A stretch of DNA of 64,000 nucleotides. Origin: an uncultured Roseobacter sp. Lineage in GTDB: Bacteria; Pseudomonadota; Alphaproteobacteria; Rhodobacterales; Rhodobacteraceae. Under the pieces are notes generated by a model. It ran no database searches and was not told where the DNA came from. It worked only from the letters and a program-made list of their open reading frames with translations. This document shows positions 8,498 to 18,248 of this stretch, one piece after another. The stretch spans positions 124,001 through 188,000 of the forward strand of contig NZ_CANMDB010000004.1 in NCBI RefSeq assembly GCF_947496515.1. Reading direction: 5' to 3'. The stretch's first letter is position 1. Each line of letters begins with the position of its first letter. A program made the position numbers and the translations under genes.

Positions 8498-9492
8498 GCC
8501 GGTTCGGCGCGACAATCCTCGACGCCGACGGGCTGACGCTCAGCCGTGAAGAGATCGCGTTTTTCCGCGAGGCGAACCCCTTTGGCTTCATCCTTTTTGC
8601 CCGCAACATCGACACGCCCGATCAGGTCCGCGCTCTGTGCGATCAGATGCGCGATGCGGTGGGGCGCAACGCGCCGATCACCATCGATCAGGAGGGGGGG
8701 CGTGTGCAGCGCCTCCGCGCCCCGATCTGGACCGACTGGCTGCCACCGCTGGATTTCGTGACCGCCGCCGGGGCGCGGGCGGAAGAGGCGATGTATCTGC
8801 GCTACCGTCTGATTGCAGCAGAGCTTCATGCCGTGGGCATTGACAGCAACTGCGCGCCCATGGTCGATCTGGCCGGGCCCGGGACCCACGATTTCCTGCG
8901 CAACCGCTGTTACGGCAGTGACCCTGCGCAGGTCAGCCAGCTGGGCCGTGCCGTCGCCAACGGGCTGCTGGCGGGAGGCGTGTTGCCCGTGCTTAAGCAC
9001 ATGCCCGGTCACGGGCGTGCGACGCTCGACAGCCACTACGATCTGCCCCACGTGGATGCTGCCGCAGGCGCGCTGATCGCCGAGGATTTTGCCCCCTTTG
9101 CCGCACTCACCGATCTGCCCATGGGGATGACGGCGCATCTGGTTTATAACGCGCTGGACAGCCAACCGGCCACGCTGTCGCGGCGGATGATGCAGCTCGT
9201 TCGGGATGAGATCGGGTTCGACAATCTGATCATGACCGACGACATCAGCATGAAGGCGCTCAAAGGCTCACCGGAGGAGATCACCACGGGCGCGCTCGCC
9301 GCTGGGTGCGACGTGATCCTGCACTGCAACGCGCCGCTTGCCGACCGGATCCGCGTCGCCGACGCAGCGGGCGAGATGACGGACGCGGCGCAAACCCGCG
9401 CCGAGCGTGCGCTGGCGGCCCGGCAGACCCCCGATGATGTTGACATTGACGCCGCGCGCGCGCAGCTTGAGACGCTCTTGAGCGGCGCGTAA
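8494..9492 (+). CDS. nagZ: Beta-N-acetylhexosaminidase
   Basis: 332 residues, GH3 family. It removes GlcNAc from anhydromuropeptides in peptidoglycan recycling. The NagZ signature KHMPGHG is at 168-174, followed by DSHYDLP (His/Asp dyad), and the TDDISM nucleophile motif is near 248-253. The preferred start is GTG 8494, which overlaps the upstream stop (GTGA); an in-frame ATG at 8473 lies inside the previous gene. AnmK, encoded at 24.9 kb, acts in the same recycling route. Confidence 0.93.
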   Translation: MSRFGATILDADGLTLSREEIAFFREANPFGFILFARNIDTPDQVRALCDQMRDAVGRNAPITIDQEGGRVQRLRAPIWTDWLPPLDFVTAAGARAEEAMYLRYRLIAAELHAVGIDSNCAPMVDLAGPGTHDFLRNRCYGSDPAQVSQLGRAVANGLLAGGVLPVLKHMPGHGRATLDSHYDLPHVDAAAGALIAEDFAPFAALTDLPMGMTAHLVYNALDSQPATLSRRMMQLVRDEIGFDNLIMTDDISMKALKGSPEEITTGALAAGCDVILHCNAPLADRIRVADAAGEMTDAAQTRAERALAARQTPDDVDIDAARAQLETLLSGA

Positions 9493-9505
9493 ATCCGGGT
9501 GCGAC

Positions 9506-10297
9506 ATGGCTGAAACCCCTTTCGAGGAAGATACCGTCTCCGTGGCGGACCGGCTGGCCGCCGAGGCGCTGATCGTGGATGTGGACGGGTTTGAAGGCCC
9601 TCTGGATCTGTTGCTTACGCTGGGGCGCACGCAAAAGGTCGATCTGCGCAAGATTTCCGTACTGGCCTTGGCCAAGCAGTATCTGGCCTTCGTGGAGCGC
9701 GCCAAGTCGCTGCGGCTGGAGCTGGCGGCAGACTATCTGGTGATGGCGGCCTGGCTCGCCTTTCTCAAATCCCGCCTCTTGCTGCCCCCCGACCCGACAG
9801 AGGACGGACCCACGGGCGAGGAGATGGCCGCTCATCTGGCCTTTCAGTTGGAGCGGTTGCAGGCCATGCGGGACGTCGCGGCCCGGCTGATGGGGCGCGA
9901 CCGGCTGGGCAGGGATTTCTTTGCCCGAGGCCAGACCCAGGAGGTCACGCGCACCCGCAAGGTGGCCTATACCGCGACGCTGCTCGATCTCATGCAAGGC
10001 TATGCACGCATCCGGACCCGGGATGAGTTCCGCCCCTTCGTAATGGACCGCGAAGCCGTTTTCACCATGGAACAGGCGCTCGACCGCATGCGCGGGTTGA
10101 TGGGCTTTGCGGGCGACTGGACCGATATCGCGAGCTATCTCCCCGAGGGGTGGGAGCTTGACCCGGTGCGCCGCCGCTCCGCCACTGCCTCGACCTTTGC
10201 CGCCTCGCTGGAACTGGTCAAGGAAGGCCATCTGGAGATCCGCCAGTCAGAGACATTCGCGCCCATTCAGCTGCGCAAGAAAGGGCCCGCGAGTTGA
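9506..10297 (+). CDS. scpA: Segregation and condensation protein A
   Basis: 263 residues, the kleisin subunit of the Smc-ScpAB condensin. The N-terminal FEGPLDLLLTL segment that contacts Smc is clear, as is the C-terminal winged-helix end (LELVKEGHLEIRQSETFAPI). It starts 13 bases after nagZ and ends in a 4-base overlap with scpB. Confidence 0.95.
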   Translation: MAETPFEEDTVSVADRLAAEALIVDVDGFEGPLDLLLTLGRTQKVDLRKISVLALAKQYLAFVERAKSLRLELAADYLVMAAWLAFLKSRLLLPPDPTEDGPTGEEMAAHLAFQLERLQAMRDVAARLMGRDRLGRDFFARGQTQEVTRTRKVAYTATLLDLMQGYARIRTRDEFRPFVMDREAVFTMEQALDRMRGLMGFAGDWTDIASYLPEGWELDPVRRRSATASTFAASLELVKEGHLEIRQSETFAPIQLRKKGPAS

Positions 10298-10953
10298 CCG
10301 ACGAGACACCGCAGGAGGCGGAGGAGAGCCTCTTTGATGCACCGCCCATGGGCGAGCAGGAGCGAATGGTGGAGGCCATTCTCTTTGCGGCCGCCGAGCC
10401 GGTTTCCCTGCGCGAGTTGGCTGCACGCATGCCGCATGGGTCCGACCCGGCGGAGGCTCTGGTGCATCTGCGCAAACGCTACGAGGGCCGGGGCGTCACC
10501 TTAAAGCGCATCGGGGATGCCTGGACCATGCGGACGGCCCCCGACCTCGGCTTTCTGATGCAGCGCGAGACCGTCGAGACCCGCAAGCTGAGCCGGGCCG
10601 CGATCGAGACGCTGGCCATCATCGCCTACCACCAGCCGGTGACCCGCGCCGAGATCGAGGAGATCCGTGGTGTGTCGGTCAGCCGCGGCACCGTCGATCA
10701 ATTGCTGGAGATGGAGTGGATCCGCTTTGGCCGCCGCAAGATGACACCCGGGCGCCCGGTCACCTTTGTGGTGACGGAAGGGTTCCTCGATCACTTCGGG
10801 CTGGAGAGCGCGCGCGATCTGCCTGGCCTCAAGGAATTGCGCGCTGCAGGGCTTCTGGAGAACCGCCCGCCGCCCGGCGCAGGGCTGCCTGGCCCCGAAG
10901 AGGCACCGGAACCGGAGGAGACCAAAGGTCAGAGCGAGCTATTCGAGGACTAG
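10294..10953 (+). CDS. scpB: Segregation and condensation protein B
   Basis: 219 residues, the winged-helix partner that binds ScpA in the Smc complex. MVEAILFAAAEPVS and the central LAIIAYHQPVTRAEIEEIRGVS are typical. The likely start is TTG 10294, overlapping the scpA stop (TTGA); an in-frame ATG at 10348 would lose a non-conserved acidic leader. The C-terminus is an acidic Pro/Glu tail. The tat genes that often follow scpB in related genomes are absent here. Confidence 0.93.
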   Translation: MTDETPQEAEESLFDAPPMGEQERMVEAILFAAAEPVSLRELAARMPHGSDPAEALVHLRKRYEGRGVTLKRIGDAWTMRTAPDLGFLMQRETVETRKLSRAAIETLAIIAYHQPVTRAEIEEIRGVSVSRGTVDQLLEMEWIRFGRRKMTPGRPVTFVVTEGFLDHFGLESARDLPGLKELRAAGLLENRPPPGAGLPGPEEAPEPEETKGQSELFED

Positions 10954-10988
10954 CGATGCGTCGCGGAGCAGAAAGCCACGGCGCAGCG

Positions 10989-11010
10989 AAAGGTTTTTCG
11001 AAAAACCTTT
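10989..11010. repeat. Palindromic repeat, copy 1
   Basis: A perfect 22-bp palindrome centred on TTCGAA with core GGTTTTTCGAAAAACC. It is preceded by CGGCGCAG and followed by TTCGCGG. It shares its 16-base core and flank pattern with the copy at 11161. With no spacer at its centre it may act as a hairpin at the end of the scp transcript or as a dispersed palindromic repeat. Confidence 0.7.
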
Positions 11011-11160
11011 TCGCGGCCCGCTCACAGTCAATGCGGCGCGTGATGAGGTGATGTTCGGCGGTGGCTTTCACAGTTCAGCTGCCATTGGGAGCTCAAGGGC
11101 GAGCGACCTTTCAGAACCCGCCCGCGTGGCTTTGGGCTAAGCGGACAGCTGTGAGCGGCG

Positions 11161-11182
11161 CAGGGTTTTTCGAAAAACCCTG
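11161..11182. repeat. Palindromic repeat, copy 2
   Basis: A perfect 22-bp palindrome with the same GGTTTTTCGAAAAACC core as the copy 172 bases upstream, again preceded by CGGCGCAG and followed by GTTGCGG. The outer arms differ in a compensatory way (AAA/TTT in copy 1, CAG/CTG in copy 2), which suggests the paired structure is what is kept. Confidence 0.7.
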
Positions 11183-11505
11183 TTGCGGATGGATTGGGCA
11201 CCGCAAGCGACCGGTCAGTGACGCAGGCCGCTCGCCACAGGAAAGGTACAAAACTGTATATCTCGCCGATCTCGAACCGTCCGGCGCGGGTGGAAACCGC
11301 AGACGTTGACGCTCTGGCTGATACCACGTCTGCCACACGAGACGCGCAGCCTCCTGTGAGCCGATAGCTAATGGAAATGTGACGGCGCGGCATCCCTCAG
11401 CGATACCTTGTCGCACTCCGTCCGGAGTGCGACCACGCGGTCGCGGGCCTTCCCGGCTGACCGCGACAAGCCGTGGCGTCTGGTGTGCTCCGAAGGTCGG
11501 TTACC

Positions 11506-12582
11506 CTAGAGCGTGCGGAAGTGCTTCGACAGTTTCAGGCCCTGACCCTGGTAGTTCGACGCGATGCCAGCCCCGTAGAGCTGCGTGGGCTGCTCTGCCA
11601 TTCGCTCGTAGATCAGGCGTCCCACGATCTGGCCGTGCTCCAGCACGAAGGGCGCCTCATGGCACCGCACCTCCAAGACCCCGCGAGAGCCGGCGCCCCC
11701 TGCCGCATCATGACCGAAGCCCGGATCGAAAAACCCCGCGTAGTGCACGCGGAACTCACCCACCATGGCCAGGAAGGGCGCCATTTCCGCGGCATAGTTC
11801 GGCGGGATGGTCACGGCCTCGCGGCTCACCAGAATGTAAAAGGCCCCGGGATCCAGAATGATCTGGCCGTTCTCGCTATGGACCTCTTCCCAATAGGCGC
11901 GCGGGTCGTAGTGGCCGATCTGCTCCAGATCAATCACGCCGGTATGCGGCTTGGCCCGGTAGCCCACCAGCGTCGTATCCGGCAATCGCAGATCGACCGA
12001 AAACCCCAGACCGTCGTCAATCACCGCAGAGCCATCCACCAGCGGTGTCTCAGCGTGCAGATCGGTCAGTTCCGCATCGCTCAGCACCGCATTTCCCGCG
12101 CCAAAGCGGATCTGGTTGAGCCGCATGCCGGGCCGCACCAGAACGGAGAAGGACCGAGGGCAGATTTCGGCGTAAAGCGCGCCGCAGTAGCCCGGTGCGA
12201 TGCGGTCAAACTCCGTGCCGCCGTCGGTGATCGTGCGGGTCAGCAGATCGAGCCTGCCGGTCGAGCTCTTGGCATTGGCGACCGCGTGGACATCTTCGGG
12301 CAGGGCCAGCGATTCCATCAGCGGCACGACGTAGACGCAGCCTTTTTCCAGCACCGCGCCGTCGCTCAGGTCCACCCGGTGCATCTCGAATTCGCGGAGC
12401 CGGTCGATGACCCGCGCCCCTTCGCCTGCCAGAAAGGATGCGCGGACCCGGTAGGCGGTGGTGCCAAGGCGCAGATCGAGGCTGGCGGGCTGGATCTGAT
12501 CCGTGCCGATGGGGCGGCTGCCCGCGATCTCGCTGTCCGCGATCATCTGCGCAATGGTTTGATTGGGCAGCACACCGGTCAT
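11506..12582 (-). CDS. dcd: dCTP deaminase, double-domain form
   Basis: 358 residues, nearly twice the length of E. coli Dcd. It matches the alphaproteobacterial 2'-deoxycytidine 5'-triphosphate deaminase family, in which two dUTPase-fold halves are joined. It converts dCTP to dUTP for dTTP synthesis. Visible are PASLDLRLG near the start, NAKSSTGRLDLLTRTITDGG in the first half, and a second fold with SRGVLEVR near the end. It is a single gene with a clear ATG at 12582, just below the tRNA gene. Confidence 0.85.
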   Translation of the reverse strand: MTGVLPNQTIAQMIADSEIAGSRPIGTDQIQPASLDLRLGTTAYRVRASFLAGEGARVIDRLREFEMHRVDLSDGAVLEKGCVYVVPLMESLALPEDVHAVANAKSSTGRLDLLTRTITDGGTEFDRIAPGYCGALYAEICPRSFSVLVRPGMRLNQIRFGAGNAVLSDAELTDLHAETPLVDGSAVIDDGLGFSVDLRLPDTTLVGYRAKPHTGVIDLEQIGHYDPRAYWEEVHSENGQIILDPGAFYILVSREAVTIPPNYAAEMAPFLAMVGEFRVHYAGFFDPGFGHDAAGGAGSRGVLEVRCHEAPFVLEHGQIVGRLIYERMAEQPTQLYGAGIASNYQGQGLKLSKHFRTL

Positions 12583-12637
12583 CGCAACGCTCCTCTTCGG
12601 GGCGGGGGGCGCCCGAAGGCGCGGTGATGTCGGTAAG

Positions 12638-12714
12638 TGGTCGGGCTAGCAGGACTCGAACCTGCGACCTTCCGTCCCCCAGACGGACGCGCTACCAGGC
12701 TGCGCCATAGCCCG
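12638..12714 (-). tRNA. tRNA-Pro (anticodon GGG)
   Basis: Complete cloverleaf read on the minus strand: acceptor CGGGCTA pairs with TAGCCCG, D arm GCGC, anticodon stem TCCGT/ACGGA with loop CTGGGGG (anticodon GGG), T arm GCAGG-TTCGAGT-CCTGC, discriminator A and an encoded CCA end at 12638-12640. It decodes CCC and CCU proline codons. It lies between merR and the dCTP deaminase gene. Confidence 0.97.
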
Positions 12715-12770
12715 ACATCAGAGGTGTCATACCCGATCTGCGGCCCGAGGCAAGAGCGAATTGGCATCGT

Positions 12771-14702
12771 TCAACCGGCAGGGGTGTCTTTGTCCGCCGC
12801 GGCCATCCGGTCGCGCAGGCGGGTGAGTTCCGACAGCAAAGACCCGGCCTTGTCCCGCGCGGCGGGCGAGAGGTCCGAGTGCGCGAGCAGGGCCGACAAG
12901 AGAGCGGGCTTGGCGGGCATCTCTTCCTCGCGCGGCAATGGCGCGACCTCGATCACCCGTGGCTTGGGCAGGGTGGTGGGTGCCTCCTCAGGCGCGTCAG
13001 GGGTGACATCAGATGCTTCGGGGGTTGCCTCCACAGCGTCGTCAGTCGGGCTGTCCTGAGCGGCTTCTGCCACTGGCGCCGCACGGGGCCTGCGGACAAA
13101 ACTTGGCATCGCATCCCCAGCTTCCCGCTCCGGTTTGGCCACAGTGTCTGCGGCCGGTGTCAGGTCCAGTTCAGGCTGCGCGTCCATCGCGGCACTCTCG
13201 GCCACCTCTGCCTCGGGTGTGTCTTCTTCCGGCGCGTGCTGAGCTTCGGTGGTTGGTTCTGTATCGTCGTCCGCCGGTATATCGTCATCGGTCTCGGCAG
13301 CAGCGACGCCTTCTGAAGAACCGGTGTCTTGGGTGTCTTCTTCTACGATCTTCGCCTCAGAGTTTGCTGTGTCACTTGTCGCATCCTCCCCGAGTGGTTC
13401 TGACGGCACGTCATCCTCAACGGTGTCGGCAATGTTCGGCGCGTCGCCATCTGTCACGTCAGCATCGAGCGTGTCGTCTTGGGCCTGGGGGGTATCTTCT
13501 GTCCTCGCTGCGGTCAGCCTCGCATCATCGGGTGTCTCAATGTCCGCTTCGGCAAGGGCGTCAACCTGCTCTGAACTCACGCCGGTCGGTGCGTCCTCGT
13601 CAGGCGAAGCGTCCGCCTCCGGCAACGCTTGCGTGTCCGGTTCATCGGGCTTTGCGGTTTCTTCGGAGGCAGTCTCTACGGTGTCCGGCTCATCCAGACC
13701 GTCGGCGATCGCCCTCTCTGTGCTTTCGTCGTTCGAAAGCCCGGGCAGCGTCTCATCATCTGACGTTTCCAAGGTCGCCGCGGGTGCATCTTTGTCCGAG
13801 GAGGGGGCATCGGCTGCGACCTCGGCCCCCGGCGCTTCCGTGCTGTCTTCATCCTCATCTACGGAGGACAGGTTTTCGGTCGGGCCGTCCGAGGGTGCTG
13901 GCTCGTCTGGCTCCATCGCGGAGGTGGGCGTGTCCGGGACAGCGGTCGAAAGATCATCGGTTGGCGTGACCGCGGCAGTGTCGTGCGATTCTTCGTCGGT
14001 GGGCGCCGCTGGTGCGGAATCCATGCTCGAAGATTCCGGTAGCGGTGTCTCCGCGTCCGCTGCCTCCACCGTCGTGTCGGAGATGGTCTCCTCGGCGGGA
14101 CTATCCTCGAGTTCTGTCGCATCCGCGGCGGGTTGCGTGTCCACTGCCGGCATCTCCGCGGCGGTAACCGGGGCGTCGTCCTGACGCTGTTCGGTGTCTG
14201 GCTCTGCCAAAGCCTGTTCGGATCCAGCGTCGTCTTCCGGTGCAGCGGCGACTGTTTCCTCGGTCGGTTGCGCATCCGACGCGGGAAGATCGCCCTCCGG
14301 TGTCGTCTCATCCGCGACTTCAGTCGCCACGGCCTCTTCAGCCTGCTGTTCCGCCGCAGGTGTCTCGTCCGTGTCCGCCTTGGCAGCGCGCGGCACGCCG
14401 CTTTCCATCACCGCCATTGTCAGATCATCCAGCGGTTGGGACTGGTCGATGACCTCGCTCATGCCGCGTTCGCGCAGGATCTTTTGCACGCCCTTGATCG
14501 TCAGACCGTCGTCATGGAGCAGCTTTTTGATGCCCCCGAGCAACAGCATATCCGACGGCCGGTAGTAGCGCCGCCCACCGGCGCGCTTGATCGGCTTGAT
14601 CTGGTTGAACTTGCTCTCCCAAAAGCGCAGCACATGCGCCTGCACGCCCAGCCAATCGGCGACCTCCGAGATCGTGCGGAACGCGTCGGGGGATTTCGAC
14701 AT
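12771..14702 (-). CDS. MerR-family regulator with a very long acidic tail
   Basis: 643 residues. Residues 8-80 form a MerR winged helix-turn-helix ([19 protein letters not shown], then [21 protein letters not shown]). Residues from about 105 to 560 are a low-complexity Asp/Glu/Ala/Thr/Pro region with almost no Lys or Arg, and a more ordered Arg-containing end follows. Typical MerR proteins are 110-300 residues, so over 80% of this one is extra. No effector domain is visible. It follows ihfA by 4 bases in the plsX-fabH-ihfA-merR order normal for the group. The tail is likely disordered. Confidence 0.85.
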   Translation of the reverse strand: MSKSPDAFRTISEVADWLGVQAHVLRFWESKFNQIKPIKRAGGRRYYRPSDMLLLGGIKKLLHDDGLTIKGVQKILRERGMSEVIDQSQPLDDLTMAVMESGVPRAAKADTDETPAAEQQAEEAVATEVADETTPEGDLPASDAQPTEETVAAAPEDDAGSEQALAEPDTEQRQDDAPVTAAEMPAVDTQPAADATELEDSPAEETISDTTVEAADAETPLPESSSMDSAPAAPTDEESHDTAAVTPTDDLSTAVPDTPTSAMEPDEPAPSDGPTENLSSVDEDEDSTEAPGAEVAADAPSSDKDAPAATLETSDDETLPGLSNDESTERAIADGLDEPDTVETASEETAKPDEPDTQALPEADASPDEDAPTGVSSEQVDALAEADIETPDDARLTAARTEDTPQAQDDTLDADVTDGDAPNIADTVEDDVPSEPLGEDATSDTANSEAKIVEEDTQDTGSSEGVAAAETDDDIPADDDTEPTTEAQHAPEEDTPEAEVAESAAMDAQPELDLTPAADTVAKPEREAGDAMPSFVRRPRAAPVAEAAQDSPTDDAVEATPEASDVTPDAPEEAPTTLPKPRVIEVAPLPREEEMPAKPALLSALLAHSDLSPAARDKAGSLLSELTRLRDRMAAADKDTPAG

Positions 14703-14706
14703 CAGA

Positions 14707-15009
14707 TCAGGACTTGTTGCCGTCGGCGACGCGGTCCTTCATCAGGTGCGAGGGGCGGAAGGTCAGTACCCGGCGCGGATTGATCGGGACCTCTTCGCCG
14801 GTCTTTGGGTTGCGTCCGATGCGGGCCGATTTGTCCCGGACAGAAAAGGTGCCGAAGGACGAAATCTTGACCTGTTCGCCGCGGACCAGTGCCTGGGACA
14901 GATGCTCCAGCACGGATTCGACCAATTGCGCGCTCTCATTACGTGACAGCCCCACCTCGCGGAAGACGGCTTCGCTCAAATCCATACGTGTCAACGTCTT
15001 TTCCGCCAT
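14707..15009 (-). CDS. ihfA: Integration host factor alpha subunit
   Basis: 100 residues, a DNA-bending HU/IHF-family protein. The beta-arm signature [22 protein letters not shown] holds the intercalating proline. [10 protein letters not shown] and the alpha-specific N-terminus favour IhfA over HU. ATG 15009 is chosen with GGAGG 6 bases before it. It sits between fabH and merR, as in other Rhodobacterales. Confidence 0.92.
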   Translation of the reverse strand: MAEKTLTRMDLSEAVFREVGLSRNESAQLVESVLEHLSQALVRGEQVKISSFGTFSVRDKSARIGRNPKTGEEVPINPRRVLTFRPSHLMKDRVADGNKS

Positions 15010-15106
15010 GGTCATCCTCCGCCCAGTTTCGGCAACCATAGGGGAGGGGGAATTTCAGAGTCAATATCAATGGCTTGGCGGAGAGACTTTATGCCGGTTT
15101 TCCGCC

Positions 15107-16078
15107 CTACCAGCGGAGCACGACAGCCCCCCACGCAAGGCCTCCGCCAATCGCCTCCGTCACGATCAGATCGCCGGGTTTGATCTGCCCGCGCGCCTGA
15201 CCAACCGACAAGGCAAGCGGGATCGAGGCGGCCGAGGTATTGCCGTGGTCCTGAACCGTGACGACGACCTTTTCCATGGGCAGGCCGAGCTTCTTGGCGG
15301 TGCCCTGAATGATGCGGATATTGGCCTGATGGGGCACGATCCAGTCCACGTCGCCGGGCGAGACACCCGCGCGCGCCATCGCCGTGTTGGCGGTCGCGGC
15401 CAGCTTTTCCACCGCGTGGCGGAAGACCTGATTGCCCTGCATCCGCAGATAGCCCGTGGTGCCGGTGGAAACGCCGCCGTCCACGTAGAGCAGATCCTTA
15501 TGCCGCCCGTCGGAGTTGAGGTCGGTGGCCAGGATCCCGCGATCTTCGGGGCTGCCGGTGCCGTTTTGCGCTTCCAGCACCAGCGCGCCTGCACCATCCC
15601 CGAAGAGCACGCAGGTACTGCGGTCGGTCCAGTCCATGATCCGGCTGAAGCTTTCCGAGCCGATCACCAGCACCCGCTGCGCCTGACCCGACAGGATCAT
15701 CGCATTGGCATTGCTGAGCGCGTAGATAAACCCGGCGCAGACTGCCTGAACGTCAAAGGCAAAGCCTTTCGTCATGCCAAGCTCGGCCTGAACCATGGTC
15801 GCGGCGGACGGAAAGGTCAGATCGGCGGTCGAGGTGGCCAACACGATCGCATCCACATCCGCCACGTCAAGGCCTGCATCCTCCAGGGCCGCGCGCGCTG
15901 CAGCGGTCGCCATGGCCGAGGTCGTTTCCCCTTCGGCCACGAAGTGACGCCGTTCGATGCCGGAGCGCGATCTGATCCACTCGTCATTGGTGTCGAGCGT
16001 CGCCTCGAATTCCGCGTTGGTCACGATGCGGTCGGGCAGGTAGTGTCCGGTTCCTCGGACCACGGCGCGCAAACTCAT
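15107..16078 (-). CDS. fabH: 3-oxoacyl-ACP synthase III
   Basis: 323 residues. It starts fatty acid synthesis by condensing acetyl-CoA with malonyl-ACP. The catalytic triad is visible: Cys114 in QAVCAGF, His250 in PHQANIR and Asn280 in DHGNTSA. Its ATG overlaps the plsX stop by 4 bases. Confidence 0.96.
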   Translation of the reverse strand: MSLRAVVRGTGHYLPDRIVTNAEFEATLDTNDEWIRSRSGIERRHFVAEGETTSAMATAAARAALEDAGLDVADVDAIVLATSTADLTFPSAATMVQAELGMTKGFAFDVQAVCAGFIYALSNANAMILSGQAQRVLVIGSESFSRIMDWTDRSTCVLFGDGAGALVLEAQNGTGSPEDRGILATDLNSDGRHKDLLYVDGGVSTGTTGYLRMQGNQVFRHAVEKLAATANTAMARAGVSPGDVDWIVPHQANIRIIQGTAKKLGLPMEKVVVTVQDHGNTSAASIPLALSVGQARGQIKPGDLIVTEAIGGGLAWGAVVLRW

Positions 16079-17166
16079 CCTGTAGGTTCCTCGGCGGGTA
16101 AGGCGGCCACATGGGCGGCCAGCTTATCGGTAAACTTGATGTCGGCGAGCTGTGCGGCAAGTTTGATCGCTGCCGAAACCCCTGTCGCATCTGCGGCACC
16201 GTGGGATTTGACCACCGTGCCGTTCAACCCCAGAAAAACGCCGCCGTTGACCCGCCGGGGGTCGATCTTCTTCTGCAGTCGCCGCAGTGACGTATAGGCC
16301 AGCAGGGAGGCAAGGCGCGACAGGGGCGAGAATTTGAACGCTTCGCGCAGCCGGTCCCCGATCAGGCTGGCGGTGCCCTCGCCGGTCTTGATGGCCACGT
16401 TGCCCGTGAACCCGTCGGTCACGATCACATCACAGAGGTCACCCGAAATATCGCCACCCTCCACAAACCCCACGAACTCGAACCCGGCGGTTTCACGCTG
16501 GTCGCGGATGAGCTCATAGGCTTCTTTCAGCTCGGTATTGCCCTTGTGCTCCTCGGTGCCGACGTTCAGCAACCCCACACGAGGCCGCCGCAGGTCGAGC
16601 CCGTTGCGCGCATAGGACATGCCCATCAGTGCGTAGCGCAGCAGATCATCGGCGTCGGCCTTCACATCTGCGCCCACGTCCAGCATCACGTTGAAGCCTT
16701 GCGGATTGGAGGAGGGGTAGAGCACGGCGATGGCGGGCCGGTTGACGCCCGGCAGCTTGCGCAGGCGGATCATGGACATCGCCATGAGTGCGCCAGTGTT
16801 GCCGCAGGAAACCGCGACGGTGGCGGTTCCGTCGCGCACGGCCTCGATGGCAGACCACATGGAGGTTCCCTTGCCGTTGCGCACGACCTGGCTGGGTTTG
16901 TCGTCCATGCTGACAACATCAGCCGCATCGCGGATGTCGACGCGACCTTCCAGTGCGCGGCGCCGGGCGACAAGCTCTTTCAACTCAGCCTCGGGCCCGT
17001 GCAGAATGAAACCGATGTCGGGATTTTTCTGAGCCGAGGACGCACAGCCCGCAACGATTGCTGCGGGACCTTTGTCGCCTCCCATCGCATCGACAGATAT
17101 GACAATACGTCTGGAACTGGCCCGCGCCTGATCGCGCTGATGCGTTGCTGGTTCGACTGCCCCCAC
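16075..17166 (-). CDS. plsX: Phosphate acyltransferase PlsX
   Basis: 363 residues from GTG 17166. It makes acyl-phosphate from acyl-ACP for phospholipid synthesis. VISVDAMGGDKGP is the family N-terminal signature, and SCGNTGALMA and GFTGNVAIKTGEG are also typical. The GTG start is uncertain because the first 20 residues are not conserved and the ribosome site is weak; the true start could lie closer to the IVISVDAMGG segment. It is followed by fabH with an overlap. Confidence 0.93.
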   Translation of the reverse strand: MGAVEPATHQRDQARASSRRIVISVDAMGGDKGPAAIVAGCASSAQKNPDIGFILHGPEAELKELVARRRALEGRVDIRDAADVVSMDDKPSQVVRNGKGTSMWSAIEAVRDGTATVAVSCGNTGALMAMSMIRLRKLPGVNRPAIAVLYPSSNPQGFNVMLDVGADVKADADDLLRYALMGMSYARNGLDLRRPRVGLLNVGTEEHKGNTELKEAYELIRDQRETAGFEFVGFVEGGDISGDLCDVIVTDGFTGNVAIKTGEGTASLIGDRLREAFKFSPLSRLASLLAYTSLRRLQKKIDPRRVNGGVFLGLNGTVVKSHGAADATGVSAAIKLAAQLADIKFTDKLAAHVAALPAEEPTG

Positions 17167-17197
17167 GCCCTCTGCCCTTATTGTTTAGGGGAGAGGT

Positions 17198-17404
17198 TTA
17201 GGCCGCGTCGTCTTCCAGATCAATCTCTTCTGTCAGCGCGACAATTTCTTTGTCGTCATAGTGACCGCAGGCCGCACAGACGTGGTGGGGGCGTTTCAGC
17301 TCGCCACAGTTGGTGCATTCGTTGGGGTTGGCGGCAACCAGAGAATCATGTGCGCGGCGGTTGTTGCGGCGCGATTTGGAGACTTTGTTCTGTTGAACAG
17401 CCAT
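17198..17404 (-). CDS. rpmF: 50S ribosomal protein L32
   Basis: 68 residues. The basic N-terminus ([17 protein letters not shown]) and a zinc ribbon with Cys30, Cys33, Cys43 and Cys46 mark the C+ form of L32. It is placed ahead of plsX in the classic rpmF-plsX-fabH order, with DUF177 further upstream. Confidence 0.97.
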   Translation of the reverse strand: MAVQQNKVSKSRRNNRRAHDSLVAANPNECTNCGELKRPHHVCAACGHYDDKEIVALTEEIDLEDDAA

Positions 17405-17603
17405 TGTCTTGGGCCTTTTGTCGTTCGGGGCCGGGGGCGCAGGTGCTGCGCGGGGCCGGGTTTCTATTCGGATCCACTCATGGGGCTAGGCGTGCGTTTA
17501 GGCCCAAGCCTGACCCAAATGCAACCCCGTTCGGGTGAGCCGCGCAAAATACCGGGATTGCGCGGTGGTGCAAGTCATTTTTCGCGGGCGGTTGCCCCGC
17601 AAA

Positions 17604-18164
17604 CTACTCCTTGGTCGGATCGTCCATCTGAGCCTTCAGGGCGGCGAGCCCGGCAAAGGGCTTGGCGTCTTCGTCGCGCATCGGTGCCACCCCTTTTTCG
17701 GCAAAGACCTGAGGATCCGCCGGTTCATCGGTACTGCGGGGATAAAGAGGCAGCGCAAGCACCAGCGCCTCTATCATCACCTGTTCGGGGTCGATCCACT
17801 GGCCAAGGGGTTCAATCGTGTCGTCCTCGGGCATTTCGGTCTCGGGGGCCGTGGTCTCGTTGTAGTCTGCCAGATACGTGCGCGTCACAGGCACGTCGAG
17901 CCGCGTTGTCACCGGCTCCAGCGTGACGCCGCAGGGCTGCACCACGGTGGCACCCAAAGTGCCCGTCAGGCTCCAATCTGTCCGGCCCTGCGACGTGACA
18001 TGGCCGGTGAAGGACAGTTTGCGCAGCCCCAGCAGATCCAGTTCCGATGCCAGCGCGCGCAGCGCATCCGCTTCGGGGCGCAGCGAGAATGCTGCCTTCG
18101 CGTTGGGGTTGAGATCCGCGACCCGCAAAGCGGCGGGATGGGGGGTCGGTTGCCTGGCCATCAT
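17604..18164 (-). CDS. DUF177 family protein (YceD-like)
   Basis: 187 residues. DUF177/YceD proteins precede rpmF in many bacteria and have been linked to 23S rRNA or ribosome assembly. The QPCGVTLEPVTTRLDVPVTRTY core with a single Cys and the C-terminal acidic LYPRST segment fit the family. ATG 18164 and ATG 18161 are adjacent; either could be used. bamE is divergent. Confidence 0.85.
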   Translation of the reverse strand: MMARQPTPHPAALRVADLNPNAKAAFSLRPEADALRALASELDLLGLRKLSFTGHVTSQGRTDWSLTGTLGATVVQPCGVTLEPVTTRLDVPVTRTYLADYNETTAPETEMPEDDTIEPLGQWIDPEQVMIEALVLALPLYPRSTDEPADPQVFAEKGVAPMRDEDAKPFAGLAALKAQMDDPTKE

Positions 18165-18248
18165 ATGCTTTCGTTTCTTGAACCACCCTCGGTCCATGGT
18201 GTAAGCGAAATAAAAGCCGCGCAGGCGAAGAACAAGAGGGCAGGGCGC

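Larger units (their letters stand above)
10954..11505. other. Gene-free spacer with two palindromes
   Basis: 552 bases between scpB and the convergent dCTP deaminase gene. I see no credible coding region: the frames lack ribosome sites and family signatures. The only structure is a pair of related 22-bp palindromes. This may be decayed sequence. Confidence 0.6.

Noticed and set aside
13249-14184. 311-codon Ser/Val-rich frame opposite the MerR tail
   Set aside because: It mirrors the low-complexity acidic tail; composition follows from the complementary strand.
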